Assembly: GCA_020634435.1 (NCBI GenBank)
Contig: JACKBS010000005.1
Location: 434,001 to 498,000 of the forward strand
DNA length: 64,000 bases
From: Ardenticatenaceae bacterium
Lineage (GTDB): Bacteria; Chloroflexota; Anaerolineae; Promineifilales; Promineifilaceae
Reading direction: 5' to 3'
In this document: piece after piece, positions 17,604-26,320 of the stretch
Position numbering within the stretch: position 1 is the stretch's first letter
Layout: each line of letters starts with the position of its first letter
Notes under the pieces: model-generated
The model's database searches: none
Told to the model about the DNA's origin: nothing
The model's input: the letters and a program-made list of their open reading frames with translations, nothing else
Program-made: the position numbers and the translations under genes

Positions 17604-18971
17604 ATGAAAGTAAAACCTTTGGTCGCGTTGGTCGGACGACCCAACGTTGGCAAATCAACCCTTTTTAATCGCATCGTGGGCCGCCGCATGGCGGTGGTTT
17701 CCGATACGGCTGGCACCACGCGTGACCGGCTCTACGCCGACAGCGAATGGGGCGGTGTGGCCTTTTCACTGGTGGATACCGGCGGCATTGAAGTGACTAC
17801 TGGCTGGCACACCGAGCCGCTGTCTGAAGATTCGGAGCAGTTTTTGCCGTACATTCGCCAGCAGGCGGCTATCGCCATTCGCGATGCCGAGGTGGTGATC
17901 CTGGTGGTCGATGGGCAGGTGGGCATCACCGCTGCCGACCGGGAAGTGGCGGATATTTTGCGCCAGTCCAACAAGCCAGTGTTTGTCGCGGCCAACAAGC
18001 TGGAATCAACCAATCAGACGGACCATGTCTACGAATTTTACGAGCTGGCTGTGGGTGAGGTGTTCCCCATTTCAGCGCTGCACGGGTACGGCACGGGTGA
18101 TTTATTGGATGCGGTGGTAACGGCCGTTCCACCCTCACCCCCGGAAGATGATGTAGAAGATAACTCCATCAAAATTGCCATGCTGGGCCGCCCCAACGTA
18201 GGCAAATCAACCCTGGTAAACAAGCTCATCGGCGAAGAGCGCGTCATTGTCAGCCCTATTGCCGGGACCACGCGTGACGCCATCGACACCCAAATTCGCT
18301 GGCACGGCCAGGAATTTACCCTGATTGACACAGCAGGCATTCGGCGGCGCGGCAAAATCGACCCCGGCATCGAGAAGTACAGCGTGCTGCGGGCCATGAA
18401 AGCGCTCAAGCGGGCCGATGTGGTGCTGATGCTCATCGACGCCGAAGCGGGCATTACGGCCCAGGACGCTCACGTGGCGGGCATGATTACCGACGAAACG
18501 GCCGGAGCCATCGTGCTGGTGAACAAGTGGGACGCCATCGAAAAAGACAGCTACACCATGCAGGATTTTGAGGCCAAAGTGCGGCAAGACCTCAACTTTT
18601 TGCCCTACGTGCCGGTGCTGTTTATCTCGGCCATGACCGGGCAGCGCGTCAGCCGCGTTTTGCCACACGTGGTGGATGTCAATGAGGCGCGCTATCAGCG
18701 GGTGGGCACCAGCGAGCTAAACAAATTTATGCGCGAAGCCATCACCCAGCATCCACCGCCGGGGAAAGGTGGCAAACGAGCTAAATTTTTCTACGCCACG
18801 CAAGCCAGCGTGGCCCCACCTACCTTTGTCTTTTTTGTGAACAATCCCGACTGGCTGAATTTTGGCTACAAGCGGTACCTGGAAAACCGGCTGCGTGAGC
18901 AATGGCCGTTTACTGGTGTGCCGATCCGGCTCTTTTTCCGCGCCCGCAGCGAGGATCGTTTTGGGAAGTAA
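17604..18971 (+). CDS. der: Ribosome biogenesis GTPase Der (EngA)
   Basis: Two tandem GTPase domains are plain. Each has the P-loop GRPNVGKST (about residues 10 and 194), a switch motif GTTRD, and DTGG/DTAG Walker B motifs. The NKxD motif reads NKLE in the first domain and NKWD in the second. The C-terminal KH-like domain (about 370-455) carries the basic stretch GKGGKRAKFFYATQ. At 455 residues it has normal Der length. Der helps assemble the 50S subunit and is essential in most bacteria. It begins 10 bp after cdaR and ends 6 bp before the methyltransferase, so all are likely co-transcribed. Confidence 0.96.
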   Translation: MKVKPLVALVGRPNVGKSTLFNRIVGRRMAVVSDTAGTTRDRLYADSEWGGVAFSLVDTGGIEVTTGWHTEPLSEDSEQFLPYIRQQAAIAIRDAEVVILVVDGQVGITAADREVADILRQSNKPVFVAANKLESTNQTDHVYEFYELAVGEVFPISALHGYGTGDLLDAVVTAVPPSPPEDDVEDNSIKIAMLGRPNVGKSTLVNKLIGEERVIVSPIAGTTRDAIDTQIRWHGQEFTLIDTAGIRRRGKIDPGIEKYSVLRAMKALKRADVVLMLIDAEAGITAQDAHVAGMITDETAGAIVLVNKWDAIEKDSYTMQDFEAKVRQDLNFLPYVPVLFISAMTGQRVSRVLPHVVDVNEARYQRVGTSELNKFMREAITQHPPPGKGGKRAKFFYATQASVAPPTFVFFVNNPDWLNFGYKRYLENRLREQWPFTGVPIRLFFRARSEDRFGK

Positions 18972-18977
18972 CTGTTT

Positions 18978-20060
18978 ATGAGCACCTACTACGTACAAAC
19001 GATGCCCGGCGTGGAAGAAATCGCCTGGCTGGAAATTCGCGATAAGCTGCCGGGGGCCAAATTTGGCGAGACGGTTTTTGCCAAGGAGCAAAACGGCCTG
19101 CTGATTTTTAGCTACGAAGGCGAAAGTGACGATCTGTTTAACCTGCGCACGGTGGAGGATGTGTTTGCCCTGGCCGTATCGTTGGACAAGGTGCCGCGCA
19201 CCAAGAAGGTGCTGCCACAGCTAACCGAATTAGTAACCAACTCGCCTGAATTCCAGCAGGCAATTGATATTGCCATGTCACTGCGCAGTGAGCCGGGACG
19301 GCCGTCTTATCGGGTGATCAGCCGCTTGTACGGTAGCCACGATATTTATCGCAAACAGCTGGGCGAAGCCGTGGAGCGCGGCATCAAGGTGCGCTATCCG
19401 CGCTGGCGGTTGGTAGACGATCACGCGCAGCTGGAAATCTGGGCCAATTTGCTCGGCTCACGCCTGGTTTGTGGCCTACGCCTGACGGACCGCACCATGC
19501 GCCATCGGTTTAACAAGCCGGTGAAGCTCAAGGCTGCGTTACGGCCGTCTGTCGCTGCTGCCATGATTCACCTCACCAACCCCACCGACGACGACATTTT
19601 TCTGGACCCGATGTGCGGCAGCGGCACGCTGGTGATGGAACGGCGCTATGCTGGCGCCTACGCGCAAATGCTCGCCGGGGACATTGTGTACGACCACGCG
19701 CAGGCCGCCCGGCAAAACGTCGAAGCGCTGCGCAAAGAATCACCGATTGGGTTCAGCACGCTGCACAGCGACGCAACCCGGCTGCCGCTGGCCACGGGTA
19801 GCATTACGCGAGTGGCCACCAACTTGCCGTTTGGCAAGCAGATCGGCTCACCTAAAGCGATCAAGAAGCTGTACCCAGCGTTTTTTCGGGAATTGGAACG
19901 GGTGCTGGTGGGTGGAAACGGCCGTGCCGTAGTCCTAAGCAGCGAATACGAGCTGGTAAAAGATGCCGTGCGTGCTTGCCCCGGTCTGGAAATTCTAACT
20001 GGCTACTCGATTGCCGTGCTCGGTCAGTGGGGGCGCATCTACATCATCCGCCGCAACTAG
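18978..20060 (+). CDS. THUMP-domain RNA (guanine-N2) methyltransferase, TrmN/RlmL-like
   Basis: The N-terminal ~165 residues resemble the ferredoxin-like plus THUMP RNA-binding module (YYVQTMPGVEEIAWLEI at the start). The C-terminal half is a class I SAM methyltransferase with motif I LDPMCGSGTLVME and motif IV TNLPFGKQIG, the Asn-Leu/Pro-Pro-Phe form of base N-methyltransferases. At 360 residues it matches the tRNA m2G6 enzymes (TrmN/Trm14) better than the much longer E. coli RlmL. Either tRNA or 23S rRNA could be the substrate. It directly follows der, giving a translation-related pair at the end of the operon. Confidence 0.85.
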   Translation: MSTYYVQTMPGVEEIAWLEIRDKLPGAKFGETVFAKEQNGLLIFSYEGESDDLFNLRTVEDVFALAVSLDKVPRTKKVLPQLTELVTNSPEFQQAIDIAMSLRSEPGRPSYRVISRLYGSHDIYRKQLGEAVERGIKVRYPRWRLVDDHAQLEIWANLLGSRLVCGLRLTDRTMRHRFNKPVKLKAALRPSVAAAMIHLTNPTDDDIFLDPMCGSGTLVMERRYAGAYAQMLAGDIVYDHAQAARQNVEALRKESPIGFSTLHSDATRLPLATGSITRVATNLPFGKQIGSPKAIKKLYPAFFRELERVLVGGNGRAVVLSSEYELVKDAVRACPGLEILTGYSIAVLGQWGRIYIIRRN

Positions 20061-20064
20061 AGAA

Positions 20065-20137
20065 AGTAATTGAGTAATTGAGCAATTAGGTAATTGACAT
20101 AATTACTCAATTACCTAATTACCGAATTACTCAATCA
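20065..20137. repeat. GTAATTGAGTAATT hairpin repeat, copy 2
   Basis: Long AT-rich inverted repeat with the same units as 3495-3552: four GTAATTGAG-type units on the left, complementary units on the right. It extends into the convergent lipoprotein gene and supplies that gene's last three codons and TAA stop (20127-20137). Confidence 0.78.
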
Positions 20138-20867
20138 CCGGCGGCTGAATATCGATCAGCTCGTCGTAGTGGGAAATGTCCACCTGCCAGATGCTTTCTT
20201 GGTCCTCGTAATTTGGCTCCGGCTCGCGCACAACGATGCGCACCAGTTCAAACGTTTCTGGCCGAATCCACAGCTGAATACTGACCTGTTCAGGACCGAT
20301 CAGGTAACCACTCATCTGGTAAATATTCTCGCCGGAGGCAACGGCCGTTACACTGTACAGCAATTCATCTGGCCCATCACTTTCCGCTAAATTTTCCGGC
20401 TCAGCCAGGGCCACCTGCGACAAATCAGCCAATAGCACGGCCTGGATGCCAATATCATCGTCGAACAGCACGGCCGGATTAAAGCCCCAGTTAGGCGGCA
20501 ACTCTTCCCAATCGCCCGTCACCACATTGGTTTGCCACTGAATTTCGGCCACGCTGATCACATCCACATCGGTGATGATACCGGGACCGATGACCCGCAC
20601 CGTGGCCAGGGCGCGGTCTGGCGCCACAAACGCCCCCGTCGCTCGCCGGAAGGAGAGCGTTTCCCCAGGATCGAGGAAAGCGGGTGCGCCATCCCGGGCA
20701 ATGACAAATTGGAAGCCGTCGCTCTCTTTCATTCGTTCGGCCGCCCGCTGCACCAGTTCCTCGGCGGGAATGTCGGGCAGGGATGGGTCGCTGCAAGCAG
20801 AAAACAAGAGCAGCAGAGTAACCAGAAACATCATCGAGAAAAATTTCTTTCGGTATGACCAGACCAT
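20127..20867 (-). CDS. LppX/LprAFG-type lipoprotein
   Basis: Start chosen at 20867 (MVWSYRKKF), 16 bp after the upstream gene's stop; longer frames run into that gene. A signal peptide ends at lipobox LLLFSAC. The ~225-residue mature part begins LPDIPAEELVQRAAERMKES and has the alternating strands of the LolA/LprG half-barrel fold (RATGAFVAPDRALATVRV, IYQMSGYLIGPEQVSIQLWI). Relatives carry lipids or glycolipids across the envelope, or act as lipoprotein chaperones. The final residues VIE and the stop codon come from a dispersed hairpin repeat, so the original C-terminus may have been altered. Probably co-transcribed with the DUF4259 gene upstream. Confidence 0.82.
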   Translation of the reverse strand: MVWSYRKKFFSMMFLVTLLLLFSACSDPSLPDIPAEELVQRAAERMKESDGFQFVIARDGAPAFLDPGETLSFRRATGAFVAPDRALATVRVIGPGIITDVDVISVAEIQWQTNVVTGDWEELPPNWGFNPAVLFDDDIGIQAVLLADLSQVALAEPENLAESDGPDELLYSVTAVASGENIYQMSGYLIGPEQVSIQLWIRPETFELVRIVVREPEPNYEDQESIWQVDISHYDELIDIQPPVIE

Positions 20868-20883
20868 TTTCAAAATCCGTTTG

Positions 20884-21294
20884 TTAGGGAATTTGGTAGA
20901 GGCGGGATTGAAGGTTGCGAACGGCCGTTTCCCACCCCGCAAATTCTTCACTTTCCAGCCACAGCTCACGCAGCTCCGATTGGGCCAGCACGCGGATCAC
21001 CGCCTGACGCGCCATCTCGATATACTCGGGCTTGACGCGCATGGGGCTGTTTTCCGCCAACCATTCAGCCAATTCTTGCGGGGGGTTCTCAGGCGGGAAG
21101 CCAGCAGCGGCAGCGACACATTCAGCGGCAGCCAGTACTTCTTGTGCTTCTGCGGCGTCGAGCTCGTCGGCCTCAACCATCGCCGCCACGCCCGCCAGCG
21201 TGCGATCAATCAGTCGAAAATCGTTCTCGCCAAAATCGTACAGCCAATCCTGCGCGGCGTCGTTGGCAAAATTACCGGGTCCCCAAGCACCCAT
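20884..21294 (-). CDS. DUF4259 domain protein
   Basis: The N-terminus MGAWGPGNFANDAAQDWLYD is the signature of DUF4259, a small acidic helical protein family of unknown function. At 136 residues it is of normal size. It is Ala/Glu-rich, with no signal peptide or membrane helix and no catalytic motif. The downstream lipoprotein gene starts 16 bp after it, so the two are probably one operon. An ACGGCCGT copy is read near the C-terminus (20922). Confidence 0.85.
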   Translation of the reverse strand: MGAWGPGNFANDAAQDWLYDFGENDFRLIDRTLAGVAAMVEADELDAAEAQEVLAAAECVAAAAGFPPENPPQELAEWLAENSPMRVKPEYIEMARQAVIRVLAQSELRELWLESEEFAGWETAVRNLQSRLYQIP

Positions 21295-21322
21295 ACCCTT
21301 CTCCTTTGTTGAAAAAGCGAAA

Positions 21323-21364
21323 CACAGAGTTACGCAGAGGAGTCACAGAGATACACAGAGGAAA
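21323..21364. repeat. CACAGAG / ACGCAGAGG quasi-tandem repeat
   Basis: The stretch is built from short related units (ACACAGAG, ACGCAGAGG, CACAGAG, ACACAGAGG) upstream of the DUF4259 gene. Relatives lie at 33581-33644 and 35002-35057, the latter with both arms of a hairpin. It resembles the short tandemly repeated sequences known from cyanobacterial genomes. Confidence 0.65.
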
Positions 21365-21403
21365 GACAGTATCTGCGCTCGTCCATGTTCAATTCGGTTG
21401 TAA

Positions 21404-22174
21404 TTATGCGAGGGAGGGCAGGTGTTTGTCCAGCGGGGGCATGTTGGCACGGGTATCTCTCATGCGCTGGTCATAGATGAAATCGGCCGTTTTTTCGATG
21501 CGCCACTGGTTACCGTGCAGATTGTTGAGTGCGGTGGCGATCTCGTAGAAGTTCCAGCGGTTGTTGCTGTCTAGCAGGTAAAGATCGGGGGTAGCATGGG
21601 CGAGGCTGTGGAGAGCAACGGCCGTATCAGCCAAAAAGCTGCACGCTGGGACCCACTTCTCGCTGGCTCGTACCACCTCCTGCTTGGCCAGGAAATCGAT
21701 CATGTTGTTGGAGCCAGGCGACTCGCCAATTTGCCAGCCCAGCCGAGCAATGACGGCGTTGGGATTGGCCTCGCGGACCTGCTGTTCCGCTGTGATCTTC
21801 TCAAATCCATACCCCTCGCGGGCATCAGGCACGGATTCCGGGGTAAATGGGCCAACGGCATTATTGGTGAAAACCATAACGGAGCTGGTAAACACAAAGC
21901 GAACGCCCCGCTGGTGGCACAATTGCGCCAGCTGGGCGGGCCAGGCGACATTGATCAGCCAGCCTTCATTTTGCTGGCCGGTCGATTGGGAGGCAATGGC
22001 CAGATGAAACAAAACATCCGGGCGAACGGTATCCAGGAATTGTTCGGCGGCGGACAGATCATTGGGCGGAACGGCCGTACGATCCCAACCAACCACTTCT
22101 TCTTGCAAACCAGTCAGATGCGCATGCAACGCTGTGCCTACCGCACCATTTATGCCTGTGATAAGATATTTCAC
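21404..22174 (-). CDS. NAD(P)-binding sugar reductase/epimerase-like protein (RmlD type)
   Basis: The Rossmann motif LITGINGAVGTALHAHL starts the protein and FTSSVMVF is the strand before the active site. The catalytic Tyr-x-x-x-Lys of extended SDRs appears as YGFEK. At 256 residues it is shorter than typical dTDP-4-dehydrorhamnose reductases (about 290), which it otherwise resembles. No other rhamnose genes are nearby, so the substrate is open. It is divergent from the small membrane protein gene at 22236. Confidence 0.75.
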   Translation of the reverse strand: MKYLITGINGAVGTALHAHLTGLQEEVVGWDRTAVPPNDLSAAEQFLDTVRPDVLFHLAIASQSTGQQNEGWLINVAWPAQLAQLCHQRGVRFVFTSSVMVFTNNAVGPFTPESVPDAREGYGFEKITAEQQVREANPNAVIARLGWQIGESPGSNNMIDFLAKQEVVRASEKWVPACSFLADTAVALHSLAHATPDLYLLDSNNRWNFYEIATALNNLHGNQWRIEKTADFIYDQRMRDTRANMPPLDKHLPSLA

Positions 22175-22235
22175 GAAAATACTCCAGTTGTGCTCGGTAA
22201 CTTGATAATACTTGATTGATTATTGGGGGAACGTC

Positions 22236-22463
22236 ATGAATCACAAAAAAGAACTTCTACAGCGCATTTTTGGCATACCGCTTACCTTTTTAGGGGTCAT
22301 TGGAGCCGTCTTCGGCCTCATCTTTTGCCTGATTGTCACCCTGGCGCTCATTGTGGGCTTTAACGAAACCGCACCAACCATTATCTTTGGCGGTGCGGCC
22401 GTTTTTGTTATTTGGTTACTTTATCGCAGCTACCGCAAAAACCAGTACTGGTCTGGCAAGTAG
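22236..22463 (+). CDS. Small two-helix membrane protein
   Basis: Start at ATG 22236 (MNHKKELLQR) with GGGGGAA a few bases upstream. The 75-residue product has two hydrophobic helices (about residues 13-37 and 44-60) and charged ends. The C-terminus RSYRKNQYWSGK is basic and probably cytoplasmic. No family recognised. It is convergent with the DEAD-box helicase gene, 16 bp away. Codon use and an in-frame GCGGCCGT variant fit the neighbours, so I consider it a real gene. Confidence 0.65.
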   Translation: MNHKKELLQRIFGIPLTFLGVIGAVFGLIFCLIVTLALIVGFNETAPTIIFGGAAVFVIWLLYRSYRKNQYWSGK

Positions 22464-22479
22464 CGCGGCGCAGGCACAG

Positions 22480-23997
22480 TTAAGATTGGCGGGAACGGCC
22501 GCGTGATCGCCGACGCTTCTTTTTAGGCTTGTCCGACCAATCCTCACGCTCTTCCGCTGCGGGTTCCTCTTCCACAGTGGCAGGCGGCGCATGCAGCGAC
22601 TGCTGGTAAAGGTCATCCAGCAGCATCGCCAAGAGTTGAACACCCTCCTCATCGTTGGCCAATTCGCGCACCATCGGCACAAAACGCTGCAAGCGCTCAA
22701 TGCGCAGCTTGTCGCGGTCGCGCATTTGCGCTTCCAAGCGCACCGTCATGCGCTCGGCTACCACTTTAGCCAGCGCGGCCTCATCGGGATACGGCCGTTC
22801 CTCGAACTCAATGTTGTACTGGCGGGCAATCTTCTTCAGCTGCACCTGCTCAGAAAAATCGCCAACCAGGGTGATGGCCACGCCCGCTGCGCCCGCTCGC
22901 CCGGTGCGCCCGGCGCGGTGGATGTACACCTCTGGGTCTTCCGGCAATTCATATTGGAACACATGGGACAAATCGGAAATGTCGATGCCGCGGGCGGCCA
23001 CGTCGGTAGCTACGCAGAAGCGCAGCTTGCCCTTGCGCAGCCGATCCATCACCTTTTCGCGGTCCTTTTGCGGCAGGTCACCGCTCAGCTCATCGGCGTT
23101 GTAACCAAAACGCTGCATGACGACGGAAATGTAATGCACGCGCTGCTTGGTATTGCAAAAGATGATCGCCGAATCGGGGTTTTCTAGCTCGATCAGCCGA
23201 ATGAGCGCCCGGTCTTTCTCCAGCGGCGGCACCATGACGGTTTGATGTGAGGTGTCAGCTACGGCCACATGGTCGCGGCTCAGGCTGAGAAAATCCGGCT
23301 TGTGCATGAACTGCCGCGCCAAGCTGCGCACCGTGGGCGGGAAGGTGGCCGAGAACATACAGGTGTACACTTCATCAGCCAAATATTCCTGCACGCGGCG
23401 CATGTCCGGGTAAAAACCCATGCTCAACATGCGGTCGGCTTCGTCAAACACCAGCACCTTGAGCTTTTTCAGCGACATCGAGCCGCGCAGCAGATGGTCC
23501 AACACGCGCCCCGGCGTCCCAACGATGAGATGGGTGCCTTCGCGCAGCGCCTTCAGCTGGGGACCATAGCCCACGCCGCCGTAAACGGCCGTTACCCGCA
23601 GCCCCGAATCGCCAAACAACATTTTGGCTTCGGTCACGACCTGGGTCGCCAGTTCACGCGTGGGCACCAGCACCAGCGCCTGCGTCTCATCCTGAAAGCG
23701 ATTCACCAGCTCCATGATGGGCATGATAAATGCGCCGGTCTTGCCACTGCCGGTACGCGCCTGCACCATTAACGGCCGTCCAGCAAAAAGGTACGGCATC
23801 GCTTTCGACTGCACCGGCGTGAGGCTGGTCCAACCAGCGCGGGCGACCGCCTCGCTCAGGCGCGGCGTCAGGTGCTCCACCTGCACCGATGGCAGGCTAT
23901 CTTCCGGTTCTTCAATTTCGTCTTCAGGCTCCGGCAGGACGATTTCTGGCTCGGTAATTTCTTCTTCTGTTTGTTCGATGGGTTCTAGTTCACTCAT
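22480..23997 (-). CDS. DEAD-box ATP-dependent RNA helicase
   Basis: All helicase motifs are visible: Q motif region (TPVQSKAMPYLFAG), I ARTGSGKTGAF, Ia PTRELA, II DEAD, III SAT, IV IIFCNT, V ATDVAARGID and VI HRAGRTGRAG. An acidic N-terminal tail of about 45 residues (Glu/Pro-rich) precedes the core. A C-terminal ~130-residue extension ends in a basic KPKKKRRRSRGRSRQS tail, probably for RNA binding. The 505-residue protein would unwind structured RNA in ribosome assembly or mRNA decay, like CsdA/RhlE. Which of these applies cannot be decided from sequence. It is preceded by ~360 bp that includes a dispersed double-hairpin element. Confidence 0.94.
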   Translation of the reverse strand: MSELEPIEQTEEEITEPEIVLPEPEDEIEEPEDSLPSVQVEHLTPRLSEAVARAGWTSLTPVQSKAMPYLFAGRPLMVQARTGSGKTGAFIMPIMELVNRFQDETQALVLVPTRELATQVVTEAKMLFGDSGLRVTAVYGGVGYGPQLKALREGTHLIVGTPGRVLDHLLRGSMSLKKLKVLVFDEADRMLSMGFYPDMRRVQEYLADEVYTCMFSATFPPTVRSLARQFMHKPDFLSLSRDHVAVADTSHQTVMVPPLEKDRALIRLIELENPDSAIIFCNTKQRVHYISVVMQRFGYNADELSGDLPQKDREKVMDRLRKGKLRFCVATDVAARGIDISDLSHVFQYELPEDPEVYIHRAGRTGRAGAAGVAITLVGDFSEQVQLKKIARQYNIEFEERPYPDEAALAKVVAERMTVRLEAQMRDRDKLRIERLQRFVPMVRELANDEEGVQLLAMLLDDLYQQSLHAPPATVEEEPAAEEREDWSDKPKKKRRRSRGRSRQS

Positions 23998-24193
23998 TCA
24001 ACATTTGCGAATTGCTTCGTTCCTATTTGGCAACTGATGTTGTCAGACAAAAAAGGCAATAAGCCCTCATAAATTTTAGTTTGGCCACAGAGTGCGCCAA
24101 GAATTTAGGACACTCTATGATTTTTCGGGTTTGATCAGGGAGTCTAGCGCAAAACGGCCGTTTTCGCACCTTCTCTGTTCATCGCGCACACGC

Positions 24194-24351
24194 GTAGGGG
24201 TGGGATGGCGCGGCAGAATTTGAGGCAAAACAGATAGCCTTCCTCCGCGCCGTCTCACCCAACTTGTTGTTAACGGCCGTTTTGGGCGAGACAGGCAGGA
24301 GGCAAGACCCTGGTCGTGGCCAGGAAATTGGCCCGCCAGTCCCGCCCCTAC
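24194..24351. mobile_element. 158-bp double-hairpin element, copy 1 (MITE-like, non-coding)
   Basis: The ends are inverted: GTAGGGGTGGGA at 24194 and the near complement TCCCGCCCCTAC ending at 24351. Inside, a 16-bp unit GGGTGGGATGGCGCGG is followed by its inverse CCGCGCCGTCTCACCC, then the conserved centre AACGGCCGTTTTGGGCGAGAC, then a weaker second hairpin. A related copy lies at 40241-40399. There is no open reading frame inside. The rest of the interval 24001-24193 shows only one ACGGCCGT (24154) and no gene. Confidence 0.8.
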
Positions 24352-24359
24352 CCAAATGC

Positions 24360-25223
24360 CTAATCTCGCCAGAGGGGCAGGCTGCAACAGCGAAACGAGC
24401 CCCCGGTCTTGGGCGGGTCGTCGAAAGGCAGCTCGATGACTTCCAGGCCGCGCTGACGCATTTCGGTATTGACTCGGCTGGCCTGCGGCCGGGCAATCAC
24501 CTGCGTGGGCGAGAGCGACAGTACGTTGGTCGCCAGCATGTCCTGCTCGGCACGCGTCACCTCAATCCAGTCGTAGGCCTCGGCCAATGAAGAGGGCACT
24601 TCCGCCAATCCATCCGGATAGATGAGCACACTGTGCCGACCAACCGGCACAAAGCTGCAATCCAGATGCAGCACGTTTTCGCCATCGGTGAGCTGCTTGA
24701 GCGGCACGGGAATCACCTCGAAACAGGGAAAGCGGCTGGCCAGGTAGTCCGCCCCCTCCAGCCCGGTGCGCTGGCTAAGGCCGACAAAAATACGGCCGTT
24801 GTCCACCACCACATCACCCCCTTCCAACACTACATCATCCGGCACTTTGATGATGCGCTCGGTGCGCATCTGGTCCAGCAACGGTAGCAGCCCCAGCCAT
24901 TCATCGCGGCGGCTGTGGCAGGCCATTTGCGTTACCACAAACGTGTCGCCAATCACCACGCCAATGTCGCGAGTCATCAGCTGGTCGGGCACGCCGTTTA
25001 GCGGTTCTGGCTGAAACACCTCAATCCCGTGGCCCAGCAGCGTGCGCTTCAAACCGCCCAGTTCGGCCATCACTTGCTCCCGCGTGGGGCACTCCTCGCC
25101 AAAATAGTACTGCTTTTGCGTTTCGTTGATGATTTCAGGCGGTGCTTCGAGGAAATTGTCGGGGTAGCCAATGACAACAGAGCGCAGACGGCCAGTTTCC
25201 GAGGTGACACAAAGCTTGTGCAT
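24360..25223 (-). CDS. Dimethylarginine dimethylaminohydrolase-like guanidino-modifying enzyme
   Basis: The protein (287 residues) belongs to the penta-fold guanidino-modifying superfamily. It has MTRDIGVVIGDTFVVTQMAC near residue 88, VLEGGDVVVDNGRIFVG (acidic ligand Glu/Asp), a catalytic His in VLHLDCSFVPVG, and a C-terminal Cys in GSFRCCSLPLWRD. Family members hydrolyse methylated arginines to citrulline, or transfer amidino groups. The C-terminal F-R-C-C-S-L-P motif is closest to arginine deiminase/DDAH-type amidinotransferases. No arginine pathway gene is adjacent; argF lies 11 kb away. The gene ends 9 bp from the double-hairpin element. Confidence 0.82.
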   Translation of the reverse strand: MHKLCVTSETGRLRSVVIGYPDNFLEAPPEIINETQKQYYFGEECPTREQVMAELGGLKRTLLGHGIEVFQPEPLNGVPDQLMTRDIGVVIGDTFVVTQMACHSRRDEWLGLLPLLDQMRTERIIKVPDDVVLEGGDVVVDNGRIFVGLSQRTGLEGADYLASRFPCFEVIPVPLKQLTDGENVLHLDCSFVPVGRHSVLIYPDGLAEVPSSLAEAYDWIEVTRAEQDMLATNVLSLSPTQVIARPQASRVNTEMRQRGLEVIELPFDDPPKTGGSFRCCSLPLWRD

Positions 25224-25320
25224 GACGGTGCCTCCATGAGTTTCAGTGAGTTGTGGGTGGTGGGTCAGGCCACACCCACTATGATATGGAGACAGAAACG
25301 GCCGTCAAGAACTATTTTGT

Positions 25321-25370
25321 GGCAGGTTGCAAGTTGCGGGTGGCAAGTGACCTGCAACCTGCAACCTGCC
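25321..25370. repeat. GGCAGGTTGC hairpin repeat
   Basis: Arms GGCAGGTTGC (25321-25330) and GCAACCTGCC (25361-25370) pair perfectly. The inner units (AAGTTGC, GGTGGCAAGTG, CCTGCAACCT) repeat the same theme. It lies between two minus-strand genes. Confidence 0.7.
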
Positions 25371-25379
25371 ACTTCTCAC

Positions 25380-26090
25380 TCACACTAGCTGCCAGGCATA
25401 AAACAGCAGCAGCGCCAGGTACGAAACGGACGCCAGCAGGGACGGCCGTTTGCTGAGATACCACACGCGCGGTGGGGCAAACAGCAGCACCAGCAGAACC
25501 AACCCGCCAATCGCGCCTAGCCAGCCAGTAAAGAAGGTGGTAGATTGCAGAACAGCCGTTCCCAACACCACCATCCCGTTCACCCCCAACAAAGCCAGCA
25601 GCGCCAACCCTGCATAACTACTCGAACCCTCATCAATGGTTACCCGCACCGAGGCGCTAAGCACCAACACGTAAAACAGCGAAGCGGCAATCCACGCCCC
25701 TGGCCCGTACACAAAAAAGGAAGAGGATTCGCCCGCGCCCAGGATGCGATCATCCACCACAAAGATGGAATCCCAGTAGCCCAGCTGCTGCAAAAAGATC
25801 ACGGCCACCGCCAGGGCAAAGAAAATAGCCAGCGGTCGCATGGTGCGCGTGGCTGTCAGCCAGGCAGGCAGGCGGGAGACGCGTTCGGCATCGGCCATAG
25901 GTTCCAGCTTACGAATAAGGTAAACGGCCGTACAATACACCACAAACGCCCCGCCCAAAATTAGCACGTTAATCGTAGACAGCGTGGCAAATTGCGCCGC
26001 CAGCGACGGCAACAGCCAGGCCGCTACCGCAATGCCCACGGCATCGGCCAGCAGCGGCAAAATCGTTAAAAATGATTGTTTTTGCTTCAC
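25380..26090 (-). CDS. Polytopic membrane protein of unknown function
   Basis: Start chosen at GTG 26090 because GAGGTG precedes it; the frame upstream to 26174 runs through a hairpin repeat. The product of about 236 residues has six or seven hydrophobic helices (for example ADAVGIAVAAWLLPSLAAQF, INVLILGGAFVVYCTAVYLI and IGGLVLLVLLFAPP). A loop after the third helix holds VDDRILGAGESSS. No transporter signature, cofactor motif or charged-residue pattern is recognisable. The Leu-rich C-terminus ends LLLFYAWQLV. Function unknown. Confidence 0.72.
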   Translation of the reverse strand: MKQKQSFLTILPLLADAVGIAVAAWLLPSLAAQFATLSTINVLILGGAFVVYCTAVYLIRKLEPMADAERVSRLPAWLTATRTMRPLAIFFALAVAVIFLQQLGYWDSIFVVDDRILGAGESSSFFVYGPGAWIAASLFYVLVLSASVRVTIDEGSSSYAGLALLALLGVNGMVVLGTAVLQSTTFFTGWLGAIGGLVLLVLLFAPPRVWYLSKRPSLLASVSYLALLLFYAWQLV

Positions 26091-26160
26091 AAAACACCTC
26101 GCATTTGGCGATGATCTTATCAGAATCCCAGAAAAAGCAATCACGAATGAGTTGAGCGCT

Positions 26161-26226
26161 AAGGTGCGACGCACTTTTCATCCACACTGCTTTGCCAACC
26201 AATTCGTAGAAAGTGCGTCGCACCTT
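26161..26226. repeat. AAGGTGCGACGCACTT inverted repeat, copy 1
   Basis: Perfect 16-bp arms (26161-26176 and 26211-26226) enclose a 34-bp spacer; each arm is itself near-palindromic around GTGCGACGCAC. A relative with GTGCGGCGCA arms lies at 59265-59302. A CTGTG/ATCTGTG-rich tract (26272-26302) follows before the next gene. Confidence 0.78.
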
Positions 26227-26320
26227 TTGCAAGCGCTTGTCAACTGCCGTGCAATGATCTATCTTTAAGCAGCAATCTGTGTCATCTGTGAAATCTGTGG
26301 AGTTTTCCAAAAGGTAGCCC

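Noticed and set aside
24194..24351. Insertion sequence with transposase
   Set aside because: The element is only 158 bp with no open reading frame, so it can at most be a non-autonomous element.
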